Made by a program: the position numbers and the translations under genes
The notes under the pieces: generated by a model
The model's database searches: none
What the model was told of the DNA's origin: nothing
Seen by the model: the letters and a program-made list of their open reading frames with translations, nothing else
Shown here: one piece after another, positions 17,523 through 26,155 of the stretch
Layout: every line of letters starts with the position of its first letter
Numbering within the stretch: the stretch's first letter is position 1
NCBI GenBank assembly: GCA_963755155.1
Contig: CAVWIV010000016.1
Span: 62,001-126,000, forward strand
DNA from: PALSA-612 sp963755155
GTDB taxonomy: Bacteria; Actinomycetota; Thermoleophilia; Gaiellales; Gaiellaceae
Direction of reading: 5' to 3'
Length of the DNA: 64,000 bases

Positions 17523-18560
17523 ATGGCCCAGGTGCTTCCGGCGGAGACGGGTCTCCGGCGCGTGATCGGCGACGGCGATACCGTCCCGGACGGCGCCGTA
17601 GACGGCCTCGCGGACGCGGACCTCCTCGAGCTGTACCGGCAGCTCGTCCTCCTGCGCACGTACGACGAGCGCTCGGTCATCTACCACCGGCAGGGCCGCA
17701 TCGGGACGTACGCGATCTACTGGGGCCACGAGGCGATGCAGGTCGGCGCCGCGTACGCCCTCGACCGGGAGGACTGGATCTTCCCGAGCTACCGCGAGTC
17801 GGCCATCGGACTGCTGCGCGGCCTGCCCGCGACGACGATCCTCTCCTGGTGGCGCGGCCATCCCGCCGGTTGGTGGGATCCGCAGGAATTCGGCGTCGCG
17901 TCGATCTGCGTGCCGATCGCGACCCACGTGCCGCATGCGGCGGGCTTTGCGTGGGGCAAGCGGCTGCGCGGTGAGCAGACCTGCGCGCTCGCGTTCTTCG
18001 GCGACGGCGCGACGTCCGAGGGCGCTTTCCACGAGGGCGCGAACTTCGCGGCGGTGATGCGCGCCCCGCTCGTACTCCTCTGCAACAACAACCAGTGGGC
18101 GATCTCGACGCCGCTCGAGGCCCAGACGGCGGCCGCAGCCCTCGTCGACAAGGCGGTCGGCTACGGAATGCCGGGAGTGCGGGTCGACGGCGGCGACGTC
18201 CTCGCCGTGTACGAGGCAGTGGCGGACGCAGTCGAGCGCGCCAGGGCCGGCGACGGGCCGACGTTCATCGAGGCGGTTACGTACCGCGCGGCGCCGCACG
18301 CGACCGCCGACGACCCGTCGGCGTACATCGACGCAGAGCGCGTCGAGGAGGAGAAGCGGAACGAGTGCGTCGGTCGCTACGAGGGGTACCTACGGCGGCG
18401 CGGGCTGCTCACGGACGAGCTCGCGGAGGCGGCGCGCGAGGACGCACTGGCCGTGATGCGGGACGGGATCGCGGCTGCCGAGGCCGAGCCGCCGCCGGAT
18501 CCGTCCGAGGTCTTCGAGCACGCTTACGTCGACCCCCCACCGGGGCTGCGTGATGGCTGA
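17523..18560 (+). CDS. pdhA: pyruvate (2-oxoacid) dehydrogenase E1 component, alpha subunit
   Basis: 345 residues. The thiamine-diphosphate motif GDGATSEGAFHEG...CNNNQ is intact, as is SYRESAIGLLRG. It forms the alpha2beta2 decarboxylase with the E1 beta product next to it. Substrate choice between pyruvate and branched-chain oxoacids cannot be settled from sequence alone; E1a-E1b-E2 synteny fits either. It has a -10 box directly upstream and overlaps the E1 beta start by 8 nt. Confidence 0.9.
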   Translation: MAQVLPAETGLRRVIGDGDTVPDGAVDGLADADLLELYRQLVLLRTYDERSVIYHRQGRIGTYAIYWGHEAMQVGAAYALDREDWIFPSYRESAIGLLRGLPATTILSWWRGHPAGWWDPQEFGVASICVPIATHVPHAAGFAWGKRLRGEQTCALAFFGDGATSEGAFHEGANFAAVMRAPLVLLCNNNQWAISTPLEAQTAAAALVDKAVGYGMPGVRVDGGDVLAVYEAVADAVERARAGDGPTFIEAVTYRAAPHATADDPSAYIDAERVEEEKRNECVGRYEGYLRRRGLLTDELAEAAREDALAVMRDGIAAAEAEPPPDPSEVFEHAYVDPPPGLRDG

Positions 18561-20148
18561 GCTCTCCATCATCGAGGCCATCAACGATTGCCACCACGTG
18601 GAGCTCGAGCGCGACGACGCGGTGATGGTGCTCGGTGAGGACATCGGTAGGGCGGGGGGCGTCTTCCGGGCGACGGCGGGGCTACGCGACCGCTTCGGCC
18701 CGGATCGCTGCGTCGACACGCCGCTCGCGGAGGCCGGGATCATGGGCACGGCCATCGGCCTCGCCATGGCCGGCTGGCGGCCGGTGTGCGAGATGCAGTA
18801 CGACGCGTTCAGCTACCCGGCGCTCGACCAGCTCATCAACCACGTGGGGCGCTACCGCTGGCGCACGCGGGGCTCGATGGAGTTCCCCATCACCGTGCGC
18901 ATGCCGTACGGCGGTGGCGTGCGCGCGCCGGAGCTCCACGACGACTCCCCCGAGACGTACTACGTCCACACGCCCGGCGTGAAGGTGGCCATCCCGTCGA
19001 CGCCGGCCGACGCCAAGGGCCTGCTCGCGGCGGCCATTCGCGACTCGGATCCGGTCGTCATCCTCGAGCCGAAGCTCCACTACCGCACGATTCGCGGTGA
19101 GGTGCCGGAGGGGGAGCACGTCGTCCCGCTCGGCAAGGCACGCGTGGCGCGGGAGGGGAGCGACGTGACGATCGTCGCCTACGGCTCGATGGTTCCGCTC
19201 GCCGAGCAAGCCGCCGAGGAGATCTCTGCGGAAGCGTCAGTGGAGGTGCTCGACCTGCGGTCGCTCAAGCCGCTCGACGAGGAGGCGTTGCTTGCGTCCG
19301 CTGCCAAGACGGGGCGGGTCGTCGTGGTGCAGGAGGCCCCGCGCGTCTGCGGCTTCGCCGCCGAGGTGGCGGCCGTCCTCGCGGAGAAGGCGATCCTCGA
19401 CCTCCGCGGGCCCGTGCTCCGGGTGACCGGCTACGACGTGCCGTATCCGTACTGGCAGCTCGAAGACGAGTACATGCCGTCCGTGGCGCGCGTGCTCGAC
19501 GCAGTGCGGCGCCTGCTTGGCGTTTTGAACGATCCGCCGTATCGCATCGTCACGGAGCGTCTCGTCTTGCGCTGCTGGGAGCCGAGCGACGCGCCGCTCT
19601 TGAAGGAGGCAGTCGACTCGAGCCTCGACCATCTGCGCCCGTGGATGCCTTGGGCACACGACGAGCCGCAGTCGCTGGCAGAAAAGGTGAAGCTCCTGCG
19701 AACCTTCCGAGGCAAGTTCGACCTCGGCCAGGACTTCGTCTACGGGATCTTCACCTCCGATGAAGCCGAGGTCGTCGGCGGAACGGGACTGCACACGCGG
19801 GTCGGCGCGGATGCGCTGGAGATCGGCTACTGGATCCGCGAGAGCCGGGTAGGAGCGGGTTTTGCGACCGAGGCGACCGCTGCCCTGACGCGGGTTGCCT
19901 TCGACATCTGCGGCGTCGACCGAGTCGAGATCCGCGTCGATCCCGCGAACGAGGCCAGCGCGGCGGTCCCGAGGAAGCTCGGCTTCGCCGAGGAAGCGCG
20001 CCTGCGGCGTCGGCTACCGGCGGGGGAGGGAGACGCGCCGCGCGACGCCGTCATCTTCACACTCTTTCGCGATGAGCTCGCGGGGACGCCGGCGTCTTCC
20101 GCCCAGGTCGAGCCGTTCGACGCGGTTGGCGCGCCGGTGTCGCCGTGA
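18553..20148 (+). CDS. pdhB: 2-oxoacid dehydrogenase E1 beta, read in frame into a GNAT acetyltransferase
   Basis: 531 codons. Residues 1 to about 324 are a complete E1 beta (VLGEDIGRAGGVF, DTPLAEAGIMG, YPYWQLEDEYMPSVARVLDAVR). From about residue 330 a RimJ/RimL-type GNAT begins (YRIVTERLVLRCWEPSDAPLL ... ESRVGAGFATEATAALTRVAF). At the junction near 19515-19530 the +1 frame reads TTT TGA, and TTG-AAC would start the GNAT with a TTGA overlap, the same coupling used at other junctions here. Deleting one base would therefore give two normal genes. Either a true fusion or a 1-nt insertion. ATG 18553 preferred over GTG 18550. Confidence 0.85.
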   Translation: MAELSIIEAINDCHHVELERDDAVMVLGEDIGRAGGVFRATAGLRDRFGPDRCVDTPLAEAGIMGTAIGLAMAGWRPVCEMQYDAFSYPALDQLINHVGRYRWRTRGSMEFPITVRMPYGGGVRAPELHDDSPETYYVHTPGVKVAIPSTPADAKGLLAAAIRDSDPVVILEPKLHYRTIRGEVPEGEHVVPLGKARVAREGSDVTIVAYGSMVPLAEQAAEEISAEASVEVLDLRSLKPLDEEALLASAAKTGRVVVVQEAPRVCGFAAEVAAVLAEKAILDLRGPVLRVTGYDVPYPYWQLEDEYMPSVARVLDAVRRLLGVLNDPPYRIVTERLVLRCWEPSDAPLLKEAVDSSLDHLRPWMPWAHDEPQSLAEKVKLLRTFRGKFDLGQDFVYGIFTSDEAEVVGGTGLHTRVGADALEIGYWIRESRVGAGFATEATAALTRVAFDICGVDRVEIRVDPANEASAAVPRKLGFAEEARLRRRLPAGEGDAPRDAVIFTLFRDELAGTPASSAQVEPFDAVGAPVSP

Positions 20149-21063
20149 TCCACGAGATCCCGCTCGAGCGGCGGACGCTGCACGGGCACTTCTCCCGCGA
20201 CCTCGAGCCGGTGCTGACGATCGACTCCGGCGACACGATCGCGTTTGCCTGCCCGAACGCCGGCTGGTGGCTCTCCCGCGAAGAGCGCTTCGAGCCGCGC
20301 GATCCGGAGCTCGACCGCGGCCATGCGCTCATCGGCCCGGTCGAGGTGCGCGGCGCGACGGCCGGCCAGACGCTCGAGGTGCGGGTGGACGTCGGTTCGG
20401 GTCGGGCCGTGGGGCGTCACCGAGGCCGGCGGCTGGCAGACGGACCTGAACGATCGGCTCGGCGTCAGCGACCTCGAGCATTGGAGGCTTCACTGGACGC
20501 TCGATCCCGACGGAGGGGTGGGCCGTGACCAGCTCGGCCGCGAGCTCGACCTGAGCCCTTTCCTCGGCGTGATGGGCATGCCGCCGCCTGAGGCGGGCGC
20601 CCACTCGACGCAGCCGCCGCGTGTGTGGGGCGGCAACATCGACTGCAAGGAGCTCGGGGCCGGATCGACGCTCTTTTTGCCGATCCCTGTCGACGGGGCG
20701 CTGTTCTCAGCCGGGGACTGTCACGCCCGCCAGGGGGACGGTGAGGTCTCGCAGCTCGCGATCGAATGTCCCCTGGAGCGCGCCGAGCTCACGCTCTCCG
20801 TGCGCGACGATCTGCCCCTGACCACGCCGGTCGCGTGGACATCTGCGGCGTGGCTCACGTTCGGGTTCGACGAGGACCTCGACGAGGCGGCGGCGATTGC
20901 GACCGATGCCATGCTCGACCTCATGGGGCGAGAGCACGACCTCGAACGGCGCGACGCGCTCGCGCTGGCGAGCCTCGTCGTCGACCTCCGTGTAACGCAG
21001 ATCGTCAACCGCGTGAAGGGTGTGCACGCCGTGCTGAGCCACGACGCAGTGAGAATGCCCTGA
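20145..21063 (+). CDS. acetamidase/formamidase family protein (apparent frameshift)
   Basis: FmdA/AmdA-type amidohydrolase, about 305 residues once joined. The first part (LERRTLHGHFSRDLEPVLTIDSGDTI ... GPVEVRGATAGQTLEVRVDV) and the second (VGPWGVTEAGGWQ ... RVWGGNIDCKEL, GSTLFLPIPVDGALFSAGDCHARQGDGEVS) are in different frames; one extra G near 20388-20400 explains it. It lies between E1 beta-GNAT and E2 with 4-nt or TGATG overlaps, so it is translated within the dehydrogenase operon, which is an unusual place. The substrate is unknown. Confidence 0.8.
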
Positions 21064-22169
21064 TGGCGTACGAGTTCAAGCTTCCCGACCTCGGCGAGGG
21101 CCTCACGGAGGGCGAGGTCGCGCGTTGGCTCGTCACCGAGGGTCAGGAGATCGCGGAGGACGATCCGCTGGTTGAGATCCAGACGGACAAGGCGACGGTC
21201 GAGATTCCGTCTCCGGCCGCCGGCGTCGTGTCGCGCATCCTCGTGGCGGAGGGCGAGGTCGTCCCCGTCGGCACGGTACTAGTCGCCATCGGCGAGGACG
21301 CCTCCGACCCTTCGACCGAAACAGACGTGACCAGGGGTCAGACCCCTTCATCTGAAGAGGACGCGTCTGTTCCTGCCGCAACAGACGGCAGGGCTCGTGC
21401 GACGCCACTCGTGCGCAAGGTGGCGCAAGAGTTGGACGTGGACATCGACGGCCTTACCGGGACCGGTCCGCAAGGACGCATCACCGAGGAGGACGTGCGC
21501 GAAGCAGCCGTGTCCGGGGGTCAGGCCCCCGAGGGACGCCGCGAGCCTCTCCGAGGCGTGCGGAGAGTCATCGCCGAGCACATGGCCCGCGCGCACCGCG
21601 AGGTTCCGCCCGTCACCTGGGTCGAGGAGTGTGACTTCGAGGCGGTGGACATGGAGAAGCTCGTGGCGACGGTCGTCAAGGCGTGCGCGGACGAGCTTCA
21701 GGCCTTTCCGGAGCTGAACGCCAGGCTCGACGGCGACGCCATCGTCTACCTCGACCGCTACGACATCGGCGTCGCGGTGCAGACGGCGCAGGGACTCATG
21801 GTGCCGGTCGTCCGCGGCTGCGACGAGAAGGCGGCGGACGAGATCCACGCCGAGCTCGTGTCGCTCGCCGAGCGCGGCCGCGAAGGGACGCTGGCACCGG
21901 AGGAACTCCGCGGCTCGACGTTCACGGTGACGAGCGCCGGGAAGCTCAGCGGGCTCTTTCAGACGCCGATCGTCAACCACCCGGAGGTGGCGATCCTCTC
22001 CATCGGCCGCATCGCTCCCCGGCCGGTGGTGCGCGACGGCTCCGTAGCCGTCCGCCGGACGGGTACGGTGGCCTTGACGTTCGACCATCGGGTGATCGAC
22101 GGTGCGCGGGCTGCGGAGTTCGGCCTCGCCGTCATCGCGCGAATCGAGTTGAACGCGGCCGACCGGTAG
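21063..22169 (+). CDS. pdhC: dihydrolipoamide acyltransferase E2 of the 2-oxoacid dehydrogenase complex
   Basis: 368 residues. One lipoyl domain (residues 1-76, lipoyl lysine in IQTDKATVEIPS), a linker, a peripheral-subunit-binding domain (RATPLVRKVAQELDVDIDGL, GTGPQGRITEEDV), a second linker, and the catalytic domain ending with TFDHRVIDGARAAEF (HxxxDG). Both linkers contain GGGGTCAGACCCC-type palindromes (21334, 21516), which the frame translates as RGQTP and GGQAP. Likely core of the complex with the E1 genes upstream; no E3 gene is in the window. Confidence 0.92.
   Translation: MAYEFKLPDLGEGLTEGEVARWLVTEGQEIAEDDPLVEIQTDKATVEIPSPAAGVVSRILVAEGEVVPVGTVLVAIGEDASDPSTETDVTRGQTPSSEEDASVPAATDGRARATPLVRKVAQELDVDIDGLTGTGPQGRITEEDVREAAVSGGQAPEGRREPLRGVRRVIAEHMARAHREVPPVTWVEECDFEAVDMEKLVATVVKACADELQAFPELNARLDGDAIVYLDRYDIGVAVQTAQGLMVPVVRGCDEKAADEIHAELVSLAERGREGTLAPEELRGSTFTVTSAGKLSGLFQTPIVNHPEVAILSIGRIAPRPVVRDGSVAVRRTGTVALTFDHRVIDGARAAEFGLAVIARIELNAADR
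21334..21346. repeat. palindromic repeat GGGGTCAGACCCC inside the E2 linker
   Basis: Perfect palindrome around a central A, extended by A/T to 15 bp (21333-21347). It codes for linker residues between the lipoyl and subunit-binding domains. An identical 13-mer lies at 53511, with variants at 21516 and 42634. Confidence 0.7.
21516..21530. repeat. variant palindrome GGGGGTCAGGCCCCC in the second E2 linker
   Basis: Degenerate copy with 5-bp G/C arms, 182 bp from the first and in the second interdomain linker of the same protein. Confidence 0.5.
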
Positions 22170-22188
22170 GGCGGGCCGGGCACGCGGG

Positions 22189-22194
22189 TACGCT
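22189..22194 (+). promoter_or_regulatory. -10 box TACGCT before the GtrA gene (leaderless)
   Basis: TACGCT ends 6 nt before ATG 22201, in the 31-nt gap after the E2 gene. No SD sequence is present. Confidence 0.45.
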
Positions 22195-22200
22195 GCCGCG

Positions 22201-22647
22201 ATGGCTCGGGTGGTGGAAGGGACCGCGCGGCTCGGCACGCGCGCCGGGCGGGCGCTGCGCCGGCCGCACAACTGGCTGCAGCTGGCGAAGTTCTGCCTCG
22301 TCGGCGCGACGGGCTACGTCGTCAACCTCGCTGTCTTCACGCTCCTCTACGAGGCGTTTTCCGTCCACTACAGGCCCGCGGCCGTCTGCTCGTTCGTCGT
22401 CGCCGTCACGAACAACTACCTCTGGAACCGCCTGTGGACGTTCCGAGGCGAGCGCGGCCACTTCTACTACCAGGGACTGCGGTTCTTCATCGTCGCCTGG
22501 TGTGCGCTCGCGGCGAACCTCCTCGTGCTCGAGATACTCGTGAGGCTGGGGCTCGACCCGATCCCGGCGCAGGCGCTTGCCATCATCGTCGTCACGCCCG
22601 TGAACTTCATCGGCAACAAGCTCTGGTCGTTCCGGCACCGCCACTGA
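22201..22647 (+). CDS. GtrA-family membrane protein
   Basis: 148 residues with four membrane helices in the GtrA pattern: FCLVGATGYVVNLAVF, then NNYLWNRLWTFRGERG, and the C-terminal NFIGNKLWSFR. GtrA-like proteins are thought to move or present undecaprenyl-linked sugars for cell-surface glycosylation. The following membrane protein may act in the same process. Confidence 0.88.
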   Translation: MARVVEGTARLGTRAGRALRRPHNWLQLAKFCLVGATGYVVNLAVFTLLYEAFSVHYRPAAVCSFVVAVTNNYLWNRLWTFRGERGHFYYQGLRFFIVAWCALAANLLVLEILVRLGLDPIPAQALAIIVVTPVNFIGNKLWSFRHRH

Positions 22648-22651
22648 CCTC

Positions 22652-24352
22652 GTGTTGAAGGTGCGCGTGTGCGTTATCGCCGCGCTCGCTGCGCTGTTGC
22701 TCGCGCCGGCTGCTCTCGCGGACACGAAGTTGCCGCCACCGCGCCTGACCGAGGAGCGGGCCGTGGCGATCCTCCTCGAAGAGGACGGCGTCCAGGCCTG
22801 GGTCGCCCGCTATCCACGCGAAAGCCTCGTCACCGAGGGCGAGTACGACGACGAGTACCGGGACTGGACCGTGAAGGCGTGGTCGGGGGACGCCGGGCAG
22901 ATCGTGCTCGGGCGCGTGGACGACCTCACCGGGCTCGTGGAGGACGCGTGGACCGGCCCGCAGGTGGCGTGGCCGATGGCCCGCGGCGACGAGGGCGCCT
23001 TCGGCGGCAAGCGGCTGAACAGCCTGCCGGTGTGGCTCGGCTTCTGCGCGGTGTTCGTGTTGGGGCTCGCCGACCTCCGGCGCCTGCGATCGGTCCGCAA
23101 CCTCGACCTCCTCGTGCTCGTCTCGCTCTCGGTGTCGCTCTGGTTCTTCAACGACGGGCGGATCTTCACGAGCGTGCCACTCGTGTACCCGGTGCTGCTC
23201 TACCTCCTGGCCCGCATGCTGTGGATCGGCCTGCGCGGCCGCGCGACCGCAGCGTCACGGCCTGTCTGGCCTGTCTGGCTGCTCATCGCGGCGACGATCT
23301 TCCTGGCCGGCTTTCGCATCGGGCTCGACCTCGGAGACTCGAACGTCATCGACGTCGGCTACTCCGGCGTCATCGGGGCGCATCGCATCGCGAACGGCCA
23401 GGCGCCGTACGGCCACTTCCCGCTGGAGGAGGGCGAGGAGTGCGGGCCCGCCGATCGCTCGGGGCGCGTCGTGCTGCGCATCCAGGAGAACGGGCGCTGC
23501 GAGGGGCAGAACGCGCACGGCGATACGTACGGCCCCGTGACGTATCAGGGGTACCTGCCCGGCTATGCGATCTTCGGCTGGCAGGGGAAGGGGGATCCCT
23601 TGCACGCCGCGCACTTCACGGCGATCGTCTTCGATCTCGCCTGCCTTCTCGGGCTCGTGCTCGTCGGGCTGCGGTACGGGGACCGGCGCCTGGCAGCGAC
23701 CCTCGCGTTCGCCTGGGCGGCCTACCCCTTCACCCAGTACGTCGCGAGCTCGAGCTCGAACGACGCCATCCAGCCCGCGCTGCTCGTGTTCGGCTTCTGG
23801 CTCGCGTCGTCGCCCTGGGGTCGCGGCAGCCTCGCCGCTCTTGCCTCGTGGGCGAAGTTCGCGCCGCTCGTCGTCGCGCCCCTGTGGGCGACGTATCCCG
23901 AGCGCCGTGTCCGGCCCACCGCCTTCTTCGGCGCGGCCTTCGCGGTGGCGACGCTCGCGGCGTTCTGGGTGCTGTTGCTCGAGCCCGATCCGCTGGGGGC
24001 GGTGCGAACCGTGTGGGACCGGACGATCGCCCACCAGTTCGGCCGGGAGTCGCCTTTCTCGCTCTGGGACTGGCGCCAGTACCACGCCGGCCTGCCCGAC
24101 CTTCACCTCGTGCAACGGGCGCTGCAGGTGCTGCTACTCGCCGGTGCTGTCGCGCTTGCCTTCGTTCCGCGACGGAAGTCGCCGCTCCAGCTGGCGGCGC
24201 TCACGGCCGCGCTGCTGATCGGCTTCGAGATCGTCCTCACGCACTGGTTCTACCTCTACGTTGCGTGGTTCTTCCCGTTCGTCGCGATTGCGCTCTTCGC
24301 ACCCGGAACGGACGAGGGCCCGGAGGCTCCACCAATGACCAAGGGCGGCTAG
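22652..24352 (+). CDS. multi-pass membrane protein, glycosyltransferase-like (GT-C/DUF2029 type)
   Basis: 566 residues. A signal peptide is followed by an exported domain of about 90 residues (AVAILLEEDGVQAW ... DDLTGLVEDAWTG, PepSY-like by eye), then about ten helices in the style of polyprenol-dependent mannosyltransferases, with a loop containing QAPYGHFP and DTYGPVTYQGYLPGY. The GtrA gene ends 4 nt upstream. The glycosyltransferase call rests on topology and context, with no catalytic residue confirmed. A strong hairpin covers the stop codon. Confidence 0.6.
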   Translation: MLKVRVCVIAALAALLLAPAALADTKLPPPRLTEERAVAILLEEDGVQAWVARYPRESLVTEGEYDDEYRDWTVKAWSGDAGQIVLGRVDDLTGLVEDAWTGPQVAWPMARGDEGAFGGKRLNSLPVWLGFCAVFVLGLADLRRLRSVRNLDLLVLVSLSVSLWFFNDGRIFTSVPLVYPVLLYLLARMLWIGLRGRATAASRPVWPVWLLIAATIFLAGFRIGLDLGDSNVIDVGYSGVIGAHRIANGQAPYGHFPLEEGEECGPADRSGRVVLRIQENGRCEGQNAHGDTYGPVTYQGYLPGYAIFGWQGKGDPLHAAHFTAIVFDLACLLGLVLVGLRYGDRRLAATLAFAWAAYPFTQYVASSSSNDAIQPALLVFGFWLASSPWGRGSLAALASWAKFAPLVVAPLWATYPERRVRPTAFFGAAFAVATLAAFWVLLLEPDPLGAVRTVWDRTIAHQFGRESPFSLWDWRQYHAGLPDLHLVQRALQVLLLAGAVALAFVPRRKSPLQLAALTAALLIGFEIVLTHWFYLYVAWFFPFVAIALFAPGTDEGPEAPPMTKGG

Positions 24353-24368
24353 GAGTGCCGCCCTTGGT
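24338..24368 (+). terminator. 12-bp hairpin between convergent genes
   Basis: ACCAAGGGCGGC pairs perfectly with GCCGCCCTTGGT around a 7-nt loop that contains the upstream stop codon. It lies between the convergent membrane protein and pstS1 genes, so it can end transcription from both sides. There is no T-tract, as is common in high-GC actinobacteria. Confidence 0.7.
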
Positions 24369-24396
24369 GGTGGGAGGGGTGATGCGTCGGAGCGCG

Positions 24397-25350
24397 CTAC
24401 GTCTTCTTCGCGTTCAGCACTGCGTACTTGAAGAGCCGCCTCGCGTTCTTCAGCTGCGTCGGCGTCAGGGGCACGAACTTCGCCTTGACGGCGATCGCCT
24501 TCTCGTTCACGAGGATGTACTGGATGAACTTCTGCACCTCGGTGCGCTTGAAGGACGACTTCTTCACGTACATGAAGAGGCCGCGGGAGATCGGGTACGT
24601 CCTGTTCTGCACCGACTGGTTGCCGGGGCGGACGCAGCCGCTGCCCTTGTCGATCGAGACGATGTTGAGCCTGCTCGTGTTCTCGAGCGCGTACGAGAGG
24701 CCGAAGTACCCGAGGCCGCCCCGCTCGCCGGAGACACCCTGGACGAGCACGTTGTCGTCCTCGGATGCCTGGTAGTCGGTACGGCTCGCCCTCGCCCTAC
24801 CGTTCACGTGCTCCGTGAAGAAGTCGAACGTCCCCGAGTCGGTGCCCGGGCCGAAGAGCTTCAGGCTCTGGTTCGGGAAGCTCGACCTGATGTCATTCCA
24901 GTTGGTGACCTTCGAGCCGGGCTCCCAGATCTTCTTGAGCTCGGCCATCGTCAGGCACGTAGCCCACGTGTTCTGCTGGTTCACGACGATCGAGATGCCG
25001 TCGTTCGCCGCTGCGAAGGCGATGTAGGGAATGCCGTTGTTCTTACAGGCCTCCGCCTCCGAGTTCGCCCCTTGCCGGATCTTGCGCGAAGCGTTGGCGA
25101 TGTCCGTCTCGCCCTTGCAGAAGCGCGTGAAGCCGCCTCCCGTTCCCGCGAGGCCGACGGTGACGCGCGTCGAGGGATTCTTCTTCTGGAACGCCTCGGC
25201 CGCGGCGGTCACGTACGGGTAGAGCGTGCTCGAGCCGTCAGCCGTGATGGTCCCGCTCAGGGTGCTGCCGCCGGCGCTGACCGTGCCCGCAGCCACGGCG
25301 GCCCCGGCCACGACTGTCGCCAGCAATCCTGCTGTACGTCTGAATCGCAT
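24397..25350 (-). CDS. pstS: phosphate-binding protein PstS (copy 1)
   Basis: 317-residue periplasmic-type binding protein with a signal peptide (no lipobox cysteine seen). Phosphate-loop motifs ITADGSSTLYPY, AGTGGGFTRFCKGETDIANASR and LFGPGTDSGTFDFF match PstS. ATG 25350 is preferred over TTG 25356. It lies downstream of phoU with a 118-nt gap that holds its own PHO box, so it can be expressed separately from the pst operon. It is closely similar to copy 2 at 28780 (EDDNV, GVSGE, GGLGYFG shared). Confidence 0.95.
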   Translation of the reverse strand: MRFRRTAGLLATVVAGAAVAAGTVSAGGSTLSGTITADGSSTLYPYVTAAAEAFQKKNPSTRVTVGLAGTGGGFTRFCKGETDIANASRKIRQGANSEAEACKNNGIPYIAFAAANDGISIVVNQQNTWATCLTMAELKKIWEPGSKVTNWNDIRSSFPNQSLKLFGPGTDSGTFDFFTEHVNGRARASRTDYQASEDDNVLVQGVSGERGGLGYFGLSYALENTSRLNIVSIDKGSGCVRPGNQSVQNRTYPISRGLFMYVKKSSFKRTEVQKFIQYILVNEKAIAVKAKFVPLTPTQLKNARRLFKYAVLNAKKT

Positions 25351-25429
25351 GTGCAAAGCCCTCGCTTTCGTGATTGGTGCGTTCGCATGCGAGTCTCGCG
25401 GCCCGGGGCGGCGACGTGGTCGTCCGGCC

Positions 25430-25458
25430 GGTTGCCTTCTGGTGACGGTCCGGTGAAC
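25430..25458 (-). promoter_or_regulatory. PHO box upstream of pstS1
   Basis: On the minus strand, three heptamers spaced exactly 11 bp: GTTCACC, CGTCACC, GGCAACC. They lie about 80 nt before the pstS1 start and match the 11-bp direct-repeat form of actinobacterial PhoP sites. Confidence 0.75.
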
Positions 25459-25468
25459 TCGGCGAGGA

Positions 25469-26155
25469 CTAGTCGGAGTCGTCGTGCGACGCGTCCGAGA
25501 ACTCGCGCAACTCGCCCGTGACGAGGTACGCGACCTGCTCGCCGACGTCGACCGCGTGGTCGCCGAAGCGCTCCAGGCAGCGGGAGATGACGATCATGTG
25601 CAGTCCCCACTCGCGCTTTGCCTCGTCAGCACCCAGGGCGAGGACGTGCCGGACCAGCCGGCGGTTCGCGCGGTCGATCAGCTCATCGAGCTCCACGAGG
25701 GACTCGGCTGCGGCCAGGTCGCGTTCAGCGAGTGACCGCATCGCGACGCCGACCATCTCCTCAGCCCGAAGCCCCATCTCCTCAAAGCTCTCGAGCACTT
25801 GCGGGTCCCCTTCGACCCCGTGTGTGAGCTTCACGAGCTTCGAGATCGTCACGCAGAGATCGGCCATCCGTTCGAGGTGGAGGTTGATGTGGAGGATCGC
25901 CAGCACGAGCCGGAGATCGACGGCGACGGGCGTCTGTCGCGCGAGCAGCGACTCGATGCCCTGCTCGAGCGCGAGGTAGCGCGCGTCCACTTCGTCGTCG
26001 AACGCGATCACCTCGTCCGCGAGCTCCGCGTCCCGCTGGCGCAGCGCGTTCATCGCGCCGCGGAGCGACCGAAGCGCGAGCTCGGCCTCCTCCTGGAGTG
26101 TCGCCTCGAGGGAGTCGAGCTCCTCCTGGAACGACGCGCGGGGCGGCGCCGTCAT
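25469..26155 (-). CDS. phoU: phosphate transport regulator PhoU
   Basis: 228 residues, two PhoU three-helix repeats with metal-site motifs EVIAFDDEVDARY ... LILHINLHLERMAD-like (here LAILHINLHLERMADLC) and the second repeat ISRCLERFGDHAVDVGEQV. It shuts down the Pst transporter and sensor kinase when phosphate is ample. ATG 26155 overlaps the pstB stop by 4 nt; it is the last gene of the pst operon. Confidence 0.95.
   Translation of the reverse strand: MTAPPRASFQEELDSLEATLQEEAELALRSLRGAMNALRQRDAELADEVIAFDDEVDARYLALEQGIESLLARQTPVAVDLRLVLAILHINLHLERMADLCVTISKLVKLTHGVEGDPQVLESFEEMGLRAEEMVGVAMRSLAERDLAAAESLVELDELIDRANRRLVRHVLALGADEAKREWGLHMIVISRCLERFGDHAVDVGEQVAYLVTGELREFSDASHDDSD

Noticed and set aside
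16766..17974. 402-residue Arg-rich plus-strand frame
   Set aside because: Off-frame shadow of DUF58, the membrane gene and E1 alpha; no recognisable motif.
22669..25521. 950-residue plus-strand open frame
   Set aside because: Arg-rich composition and no motifs; it is an off-frame shadow of the membrane protein and pstS1.
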